Assembly: GCF_018812025.1 (NCBI RefSeq)
Contig: NC_063050.1
Span: forward strand, 57,982,147 to 58,046,146
DNA length: 64,000 nt
Source of the DNA: Megalobrama amblycephala
Taxonomy: Eukaryota; Chordata; Actinopteri; Cypriniformes; Xenocyprididae
Direction: 5' to 3'
The stretch's first letter is position 1, and each line of letters starts with the position of its first letter. This document shows positions 57,089-64,000 of the stretch, piece after piece. A program made the translations under genes and the position numbers. Under the pieces are notes generated by a model that was given only the letters and a program-made list of their open reading frames with translations, searched no databases and was not told the origin of the DNA.

Positions 57089-57637
57089 CTTGATGAAGGC
57101 TCCTTGTTCAGTTCGTCTAGAAGAACTACAAGCATGAATGAGAAAGTTGGGAAGTGGACTGATATCTTACTTACGAAGTGAACAAATAATGCCTTCGCTT
57201 TCAGTTCAGAATAAAAAAGAAAGTGAAACCATCACTGTGATAAATCATGAAATATGAAACCTTTTAAGAAAAATACATTTTCCTCAATCAAAGACAGAAT
57301 TTGAAGTGAAAGAATAAAGCTATCATGGTTCAAAAATAATAGACACCTACATAAAGGTAAGAAGAATCCTTTATTTTTCAGAACTGCGCAGCTATCTTCG
57401 ATATATCACGAGCTGTCCTACTTTCTGTTTATGAAGCACTTCTGAGAAATCACACTCTTTCTGATAAACATCAGCTGAGGGCTATTTGAATATGAGTTTA
57501 TATATGAGTTTTCCACAATACCTTGAATGTCTTTCACTTTGATAAGGACACTCCTTCAAAACTTGTTTCGTTCACATGCAATCAAAAAGAGTTTGACAGT
57601 TAACATCAGTACGTGTGCCTATGTGTGTCTGTGAGAT
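57089..57637. promoter_or_regulatory. Bidirectional promoter region with IRF-type cores
   Basis: 549 bp between the two start codons. AANNGAAA cores on either strand: 57199-57206 (minus), 57220-57227 within GAAAGTGAAACC (57219-57230, close to an interferon-stimulated response element), 57304-57311, and 57532-57539 (minus, in CAAAGTGAAAG). A TATA-like TTTATATATG lies at 57497-57506, in front of the ubiquitin-like gene. 57241-57415 is repeated downstream of that gene at 58706-58880. The sequence suggests shared, IRF-driven control. This is inference only. Confidence 0.6.
57241..57415 (+). repeat. Direct repeat unit 1 (promoter side of ubiquitin-like gene)
   Basis: Matches 58706-58880 nearly base for base (AAATCATGAAATATGAAACC, TAATAGACACCTACATAAAG, ACTGCGCAGCTATCTTCGA). 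It lies in the shared promoter and includes one IRF-type core that is changed in unit 2. Confidence 0.9.
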
Positions 57638-58173
57638 ATGGGGAGAATATATCAAGTGACTGTGGTCGGAATGCAAAACGAGAAGAAAGTTATAGACGTC
57701 GCAAATTCAGAGGAAGAATTCAACAACATGACAGTCGCGGAATTCAAAAAAAAGCTTGCTGAAAGACTGCCACAGGAGGCATCAGGTACTGTGTACATTT
57801 ATCTTACCTCACAATGTTTTTCTTATTAATATTAGGCTGTTTTATTCTTGTATTTAACTCTTATTGCTAAGCACAAGCACTACACCAAAACAAATCCCTT
57901 GTACATGTAAACCACTGTATTTGGCAATAAATGTGATTCTGATTTGACAATTTTGTTCGATTATGAGGAGCAATAGAGCTGAATCATAAACATTATGACG
58001 CTAACTGGTGTAATTGCTATAACTTAACTTTTCATTTAATCCTCACAGACCCGTCTGGATTACGATTACTCTACACCAGTAAACAACTAAATGACACAGA
58101 CAAGTTTTCTGACCATGGGATCAAGGATAAAGCCACTATCTGCATTATATTTCGGTTGCCGGGTGGAAGATAA
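57638..58173 (+). CDS. Ubiquitin-like modifier ending LPGG-Arg, 2 exons, 90 codons
   Basis: Coding exons 57638-57785 and 58049-58173. The donor GTACTG and acceptor CCTCACAG join in phase 1. The protein is one ubiquitin fold: an N-terminal strand (IYQVTVVGM), a helix region (MTVAEFKKKLAERL, 31-44), LRLLYTSKQLNDTDKFSDHG (54-73), then KDKATICIIFRLPGGR to the end. The second half aligns clearly with ubiquitin 42-76. The C terminus has Gly-Gly plus one Arg, so a protease would have to remove Arg90 to expose a conjugatable GG; the residue before GG is Pro, where ubiquitin and ISG15 have Arg. It has a single fold, unlike two-fold ISG15. It is head to head with an RBR ligase gene, suggesting that they act in one conjugation pathway. 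A polyadenylation-type AATAAA is at about 58466. Confidence 0.87.
57890..57950 (+). repeat. LINE tail fragment in the intron of the ubiquitin-like gene
   Basis: AAATCCCTTGTACATGTAAA and TTTGGCAATAAATGTGATTC resemble the 3' end of fish RTE/Rex-type LINEs that end in GATTCTGATT repeats. Confidence 0.55.
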
Positions 58174-58357
58174 ACCAGAAGTCGTCAGATTCAAAGGAGA
58201 GACAAGTCTGCTGTATATTCATCTTCATATCTTCATAAACTACAAATATAGACTTTATGCTTTCCCTCTGAGATCGATGATGCCATTACAACAGATTAAC
58301 TGTTTCTTCTTAACATTATTTTTGTTGATAAAGATTTCTAAATGTATCAACAGTCAC

Positions 58358-58360
<3 letters not shown>

Positions 58361-58400
<40 letters not shown>
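58361..58400 (+). repeat. (CT)n microsatellite
   Basis: About 20 uninterrupted CT units in the 3' UTR of the ubiquitin-like gene. Confidence 0.97.
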
Positions 58401-58404
<4 letters not shown>

Positions 58405-58656
58405 ACAGCCTAGTTTTTACCAGATTTTTCCTAATTGATTTTGTGCAGTTTTCACCTGTTTGTAGATAAATAAATAAATGTTTTGAAACAAATAGGAAGT
58501 CAACACAGTGTCTCGCCTGTCACACCCACTTTTTCTGCTTCCCTGTTCTGCTAATTATTTAATTATCTATAATGTGCATGTGTGCATGGTTTATAGATTT
58601 GTATGTTTTTGGTTAGTGTATGTGTTTGTCTGTGGGCACCAGAGACAATGAAGTGT

Positions 58657-58684
58657 ATTGAATTGAATTGAATTGAATTGAATT
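58657..58684 (+). repeat. (TTGAA)n microsatellite
   Basis: Five TTGAA units after a LINE-tail-like AAGTG context. Possibly the tail of a short LINE end. Confidence 0.85.
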
Positions 58685-58705
58685 AAGAGACACATAATTC
58701 TTATA

Positions 58706-58880
58706 AATCATGAAATATGAAACCTTTTAAATAAAATACATTTTCCTCAATCAAAGATAGAAGTTGAAGTTAACGAATAACGCTATCATGGTATAAAAAT
58801 AATAGACACCTACATAAAGGTAAGAAGAATCCTTTATTTTTCAAAACTGCGCAGCTATCTTCGAAATAATATATAATGTG
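58706..58880 (+). repeat. Direct repeat unit 2 (downstream of ubiquitin-like gene)
   Basis: Second copy of the promoter segment 57241-57415, about 1.45 kb downstream and in the same orientation. No ubiquitin-like exon follows it before 60180, so a duplicated gene, if it existed, is lost. Confidence 0.9.
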
Positions 58881-60180
58881 CAGTTCCAAGGGTCCCTTTT
58901 AAGTTATTAAACCCCTCTTTCAAACACCAGAATTATTTATTTTGCTATGTTTATCAACTTTAAGCGCCTATATAAAAATGCTCATGATTGATTGTGTTTT
59001 CGTGCTGGGGAGACGCATTTCTCGAGACAGCCTAAAGCGTAAAACAACGTTAGACGTATGTATCAAAGGCGTGATTTCGAAGCATTGTTTGGAATCTGGG
59101 CTTTACACTTTCATTTCCGAGCCAATGAACTGACGAACTGAATGAGACGAAACACACGAGAGGTATACGGCGGTATACGGTACGTACTAGGCTTTTTCTG
59201 TTTGAGAATGAGACATCGCTTTGGGGAACATACTAACCGGTCCTGGGTGTGTATTCTCTGTCGTCCAACTATAAGCAGTTAAATAACCCGTCCTCTTCTG
59301 GGGACTTTTTCTCCATGTAAGCAATGCGTTTTTGTGAAAACGAAAGCTAAATTCATGATTTGAGATCTTCATTGGATATGTTCAAACACCTGCTGACGGG
59401 TGGGAACTATTTCCATAACTGAAACTATTTATTGTTTTTCTAAGTCAAAGGTCGAACTGTAGTTTCGATTTTCATGTTGGTGATCTGTTGATAAAAGTGA
59501 GTTACACGGTCAGATGGTCTGACTTTATTCAAATACCTTAGGCTGCTTATTGGCTTTCGTTGTTTCTTTCCGTGCTGTGTGTGAGGTAAGTGTTGTTTTA
59601 GCGTTGTTCTTATGCTAACTAAAACGAAGTCTGTCTGCGGTGAACATTTTCTTTGCCCGACAACAGTAGATTTTTGCGTTGTTTATAACCTGTCCTCCAT
59701 TTTGACCTTATGTATTCCAAAATATTTGATGTCATTCCACTGAAAATAAGTTACATGTTGCTACTCCTCATATAAAAGAAAGTTGATGCTTTCATCTTTA
59801 TAGGTCGCATGCATGCTAGATATTTTGTAAACTTAGCAATTTCTGTTTATTTAACTTGCGTTGCGATGTTTAAGCGTCAATTGAGAATACTGTTGCCTTC
59901 AGTGAGGGACAATCCCTTCATCCCAGCATTCAGCAACCTGCTCCTTCAAAGTCCTTAGATTCAGGAAAATTCATTTGACCTGACGAAAGCAACAACCACA
60001 CAATTTAGATTTAAATGGAATTTGACGTGCAGTTTTACTGAATGTTTGTCATTTTGAATGTTTCTGAAAACTGTAGCTAATTTTTACATGCTTTTGATTT
60101 TGTTGACTTTTTGCATTGCATCTAGAACGTAAACAATTGTAAGGATGAATATATAGCCTATAGATAGATAGATACAGATG
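58881..60180. other. No gene established; possible non-coding exon
   Basis: A donor-like GAGGTAAGTG at about 59582 follows a pyrimidine-rich stretch. At about 59898-59971 a frame reads AFSEGQSLHPSIQQPAPSKS then LDSG, similar to a frame at 62260-62333 (ALSEGKSRTLTTDQTALKES then LHSG). This may be a repeated small exon of an unseen gene. The frame at 58942-59133 shows no motif. Confidence 0.4.
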
Positions 60181-60770
60181 GTAAGGCAAGGCAAGGCAAG
60201 GCAATTTTATTTGTATAGCACATTTCATACACAATGGTAATTCAAAGTGCTTTACATAAAGAAGAATAATAAAGATAAAACATAAGGAATAACAGTAAAA
60301 CAGATAATTTTGCTATCTGGATGGAAGAGCTAGGAAGTCTTAGGGAGTTTTGTGTTGTTGTTGCCGTCAGAGTGGATCTAAACCTCACACGACAGGACTG
60401 CTCTCTAGCGACCTGTTAAGGCACTTCAAACTGATAAACAAAGTTTCAATCTCCTCTTTTGCCAAGACACCTCAAACTGCGCCACACAGCCCTAATCCCC
60501 CTTCCGGAGATATCTTATCTATGCAACACAGTTCAAATTTCCCCTTTGGAAATTTCCCCTTTGGAAAGTGTCCTGACTGTAATCCAGAGATATCTTAACC
60601 ATCCATCACAGCTCAAATTTCCCCATGGTTTGTCCAAATTTACCAAATTTTAACCTAATCACAAATGCTTTCTTCCTAATTCTCCCAACTTTTTCAAACA
60701 GACAGCAGTATTTAAAATGCATTAAAAATATATAAAAGAAATAACAAGATAAAATACATTAAAATGAAAT
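60181..60770 (-). repeat. 5'-truncated LINE 3' end (GCCTTGCC-tail family), copy 3
   Basis: On the minus strand it ends AAAGCACTTTGAATTACC, TATACAAATAAAATTGCC and TTGCC repeats (60184-60202). It shares the local duplication AAATTTCCCCTTTGG with copy 2. No coding part remains. Confidence 0.85.
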
Positions 60771-60781
60771 GGTAGCTGGTT

Positions 60782-61800
60782 TAAAGGGGTCATGGCATGA
60801 AACATTTGCCTTGATCTTTTGACATACAAGATGTCTTTATACCATTAGAAAATCCTGCAATTTTCAGAGCTTAAAACAATCCCCTCGTTTTAAACAAAGA
60901 ATTTATTTAATCAAGCTCCAAATAACAGCTTGTTTTGATATTGCGATATCTGTGACATCACAAACACATTTGCATATGACCGCCTCCAGAGCGAAACATC
61001 GAGCAATAGTTACTTTTTTGTTCAGCAGCCACTCAGCATTTTCACTGCCCACAATTTTGACATCGATACCATGGGGAAAAAACTGCCATATAGATATTTT
61101 TAATATTATCGCACTTTGGGTGAACAAAAATCTGCGGGAATGAGTAAAATTATGTGCAATATGCACAATCCCAAGCCTTGTAACACCAATAATATTCATC
61201 TGGAGCAAATTAAATGAGGCTGTTTGTGTATCAACTCGCTGTCGGAGATGAGAGTGTAGGGGAATTTTACAGTTAAAGACCCAAAGACCAGATATGATGA
61301 ATGAAGACCTGGAGTCAGAGTTTAAAAAAATAAAACTGAAGAAATTTTACTGAAGAATAGTTTGCAGTTTCATCAGCAGAAGCCAGCTTAAGACTTACAA
61401 GGACTACAGACTTCCCAGCATGACAAACAAATGTTTGGTTTATTTTAATGGCATCCCAGATTGTATCAGATGATTATATGTTTGTTCGGAGCATTTTGTT
61501 TTGTAAATGAGGAACAGTGTAATGGAGTGTTGGTAAAGAAACCTTTTTTTAAATTTGAAGCAGCTAACAATATTGGATCTGACAGCAGCTGCATCACAAA
61601 CCATAAGAAAATTATTTCATAATGCTTTCTCTGTAAATGACGGTTTTACACAGATAATGTTTTCAGAACACTTACTCGCGTACAATAGTGAGTTTCCTAT
61701 GCAATGACATTAGCCAATCATAACAGTGCCTGTTTACTGACAAGACTTAAAGAAGCTGCACCTTAAAAAGGGATCATTTCAGACAGAGGGTCAGAATGAA
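60782..61800. other. Probable DNA transposon remnant, unclassified
   Basis: Starts near AAAGGGGTCATGGCATGAAA, a familiar fish repeat start. There is CpG-poor non-coding sequence and a possible matching end near 61770 (AAAAAGGGATCATTTCAGAC). Both short frames at 60903-61208 are without motifs. Confidence 0.4.
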
Positions 61801-61891
61801 AGTTAAAAAAACATATATATTTGTGTGTGTGTGTGTGCAAAAAAACTTTATTGTGGTATGTTAAATCTAAGGCGATTTTATTCCTTATTCT

Positions 61892-62333
61892 ACAGATGAA
61901 ATGAGGTCCAAAGAAAAAACAGCTGTGCTAAACCAGTAAGTGATAATTAACTAGACAAATCTAAAACATGAATAGAGAAAATGTGAAGGAACTACTCCCA
62001 TATTGATTGGTATCATGGTAAATGCTGGATAATGCAGCAGAATCTTACACTGTATGCTCTATACCTTCAAATATTTGAAGAAGTCTCAACCTGGACTCTG
62101 ATGTAAAAACACTGAAAAGATGTTTCTCATGGCCACCCTTCAGGCAAAGGTAAGGCCTTATTGATGACACATTAATTAATCTTCTTAGACATTAGATGTA
62201 ATTGTCTGTTCTGTAACATTGACAGTGTACTGATTTCCCATGCATCTAATAACAGCAGTGATGCCTTAAGTGAGGGAAAGTCCCGTACCCTCACCACTGA
62301 TCAAACTGCTCTAAAAGAGTCCTTACATTCAGG
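61892..62333 (+). other. Candidate small exons of an unidentified gene
   Basis: Good splice signals surround short open pieces: TTATTCTACAG before 61896 and GTAAGTG at about 61936 (reads EMRSKEKTAVLNQ); GTAAGG at about 62150 after CCACCCTTCAGGCAAAG; AACAG before 62256 and GTAAAA at 62333 (reads SSDALSEGKSRTLTTDQTAL). No family recognised. These may be exons of a gene that continues beyond the window, or chance. Confidence 0.3.
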
Positions 62334-62479
62334 TAAAACCATTTCCCATCAAAAATCCAACAGCTGCACACTTTAGAAATTAAAGGAAAATGTTCTGCAT
62401 AAGAAAAAAATACAGTAATAGTTAATTGGGTTACAGGTGATCTGAGTTTGAGTTTTAGTTTGACTTTGATGTGGTTTTG

Positions 62480-62761
62480 CACTGTTCTCCTGTTCTGTTT
62501 CCTAGGTTTGCTTTATTACTATGGTGATTTATTGTCGGTTCATTCCCTGCACCCGTGTCTCATTTCCTTGATTAGTTTGAGTATTTATAGCCCTGTGTTC
62601 GTCTCTTTAGTTGTCCGATCTTGTCTACATTGTGGTTGTTCTATCTATCAGAGTTTTGTTTCCCGTTTACCTGTAAATTTGAGTTTGTTTTCATTAAAAG
62701 ATGCTGCCTGTGAATAGATCCAGCATGTTCTTTAATTTTTGGCTTAATCCTACGCTGACAC
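62480..62761 (+). repeat. LTR-like remnant
   Basis: TGTTCTCCTGTTCTGTTTCC, GTCTCATTTCCTTGATTAG, TATTTATAGCCCTGTGTTCG, a polyadenylation-type ATTAAAAG and the end CCTACGCTGACA follow the layout of fish Gypsy/ERV solo LTRs. The left boundary and TSD were not resolved. Confidence 0.5.
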
Positions 62762-62944
62762 AGTGGAAAATGTCAGGAAAAACATAATGTGTGTCTCAAT
62801 ACTGGGATTGAACACCTACTGAGAATAAAATTGATCTCTCCTGTGAGAGATTGTGTTAATGTTATATGTAATTGTAATGCCATTTATTTATATTAGAAAT
62901 CACATACTCTCTCATTATATGCTTGGTGAATTTGTTATTTGTTA

Positions 62945-63210
62945 AAGGATTAGTTCACTTTCAAATAAAATTTTCTTGATAATTTACTCACCCCCATGTC
63001 ATCCAAGATGTCTATGTCCTTCTTTCTTCAGTGGACTTCAATGGACTCCAAACGGTTGAAGGTCCAAATGTCAGTTTCAGTGCAGCTTCAAAGAGCTTTA
63101 CATGATCCCAGACAAGGAATAAGAGTCTTATCTAGAGAAAACATCGGACATTTTCTAAAATAAAATAAAAATGTATATGCTTTATAAACACAAATGATTG
63201 CCTCGCAAGT
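62945..63210 (+). repeat. Truncated end of the TTAA transposon family of 11041-13736
   Basis: Starts TTAAAGGATTAGTTCACTTT and follows the left inverted repeat at 11037-11330 (TGATAATTTACTCACCCCCA, AGGTCCAAATGTCAGTTTCA, AAGAGTCTTATCTAG). Ends where a LINE tail begins near 63225. Confidence 0.87.
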
Positions 63211-63224
63211 GCTTTCGCCACCTT

Positions 63225-63418
63225 CCCTTTTCTACTTATATTCAATAGTATTCTTGACATTTATTCAACAGCGCTTCTGATCTGCCTGCATTGACACTAT
63301 TATTTAAGAGCTGCTGTGCAGCCAAATTATGTACCAGTTATCAATGTAAAGCTGCTTTGACACAATCTGCATTGTAAAAAGCGCTATATAAATAAAGGTG
63401 ACTTGACTTGACTTGACT
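63225..63418 (+). repeat. L2 LINE 3' end (TTGAC-tail family), 5'-truncated
   Basis: Matches 10870-11029: TATTCAATAGTATTCTTGAC, GATCTGCCTGCATTGACACT, GTAAAGCTGCTTTGACACAA, AAAAAGCGCTATATAAATAA, then TTGAC repeats. Confidence 0.9.
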
Positions 63419-63682
63419 ATGGAAAAAACAGAACTGGACTTACTGGCTGTCCAGGGCTGTGCTCTTCTCCCACACCCAAGAATTTGTAGAACTGGCCTTC
63501 CACACAAACTATCCTGACCATTCTGTGTGCATCTTTTTACACCAGCCTGAATGTGTTAAAGAAAGCATGCCTGCCGGGTGCCAGTCCTCAGGTGAGCTTC
63601 GTTGTGTTTGTGCAGTAAGTGCTGGTGAATGATGGATCAGTGCTCACCATTGGCCCAACAGAGGACATCACCAGCCTATATA

Positions 63683-64000
63683 TCAAGTCAAGTCACCTTT
63701 ATTTATATAGCTCTTTTTACAATGCAGATTGTGTCAAAGCAGCTTTACATTGATAACTGGAATATAATTTTGGCTTCACAGCAGCTCTTAAAGAAAATGG
63801 TGTCATTATCCATCTTAAACAAATTCAGTAATGATTCATTCCATTGTAAAAATCAATAGATATTAATGTGTCAATGCAGGCAGATCAAAACACTGTTGAA
63901 TATCAAATGTCAAGTGTCCCCAACTAAGCAAGCCAAAGGTGACAGCAGCAAGGAACCCAAACTCAGGTGACATCAGGTGGCAAACAGTTGTTAAAATGGA
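63683..64000 (-). repeat. L2 LINE 3' end (TTGAC-tail family), minus strand, runs off the window
   Basis: GTCAAGTCACCTTTATTTAT and TTGTGTCAAAGCAGCTTTAC are the inverted tail; the 3' UTR (CACTTGACATTTGATATTCA on the minus strand) continues to the window edge as in 10760-10900. Confidence 0.9.

Overview
The window is eukaryotic, almost certainly from a teleost fish and most likely a cyprinid (carp, goldfish or zebrafish relative). The basis is the repeat content: L2-clade LINEs ending in (TTGAC)n, a tRNA-derived SINE with a fish-type 3' tail, several TTAA-target DNA transposons, and Ty3/Gypsy elements whose proteins match families I know from fish genomes. The species cannot be fixed from the sequence. 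About nine tenths of the window is transposable elements, many nested with readable target-site duplications (TSDs).

Region by region. (1) 1-11029: an old L2 LINE broken by a deleted LTR retrotransposon (525-7705, TSD GTATA), itself broken by a nearly full-length L2 LINE (751-5797, TSD ACCAAAC), and broken again by a solo LTR (8013-9781). (2) 11041-13736: a TTAA-target transposon with long inverted repeats that carries a P2X7-tail-like ORF and a nested hAT (8-bp TSD). (3) 15351-17109: a decayed L1/Tx1 LINE. (4) 17110-24650, minus strand: remains of a Gmr1-type Gypsy element whose integrase lies upstream of reverse transcriptase and whose Gag carries a SCAN-like domain, split by a piggyBac element. 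(5) 25640-40407, minus strand: a decayed Gypsy element (A) hit by a SINE, a LINE end, a young Gypsy element (B, 29501-38288, two 1062-bp LTRs) and a piggyBac relative. (6) 40408-53857: DNA transposons and a Rex1/L2-like LINE with a 2A-like peptide. (7) 53858-55070: a large fold-back element whose arms contain tandem repeats.

The only convincing host genes are at 55485-58173. A small RBR-type E3 ubiquitin ligase (264 codons, four exons, minus strand) lies head to head with a 90-codon ubiquitin-like protein ending in Gly-Gly-Arg (two exons, plus strand). About 550 bp separates the start codons and contains four IRF-type AANNGAAA cores. The simplest model is a co-regulated modifier and ligase pair, perhaps interferon-responsive. 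A roughly 175-bp part of this promoter is repeated downstream of the modifier gene.

The last 5 kb (59-64 kb) holds LINE 3' ends, transposon ends and a few possible exons. No bacterial features, CRISPR array, rRNA gene or free-standing tRNA gene was found. Exon boundaries were set by eye from splice consensus and reading frame. Family names rest on recognised motifs, not on a search.
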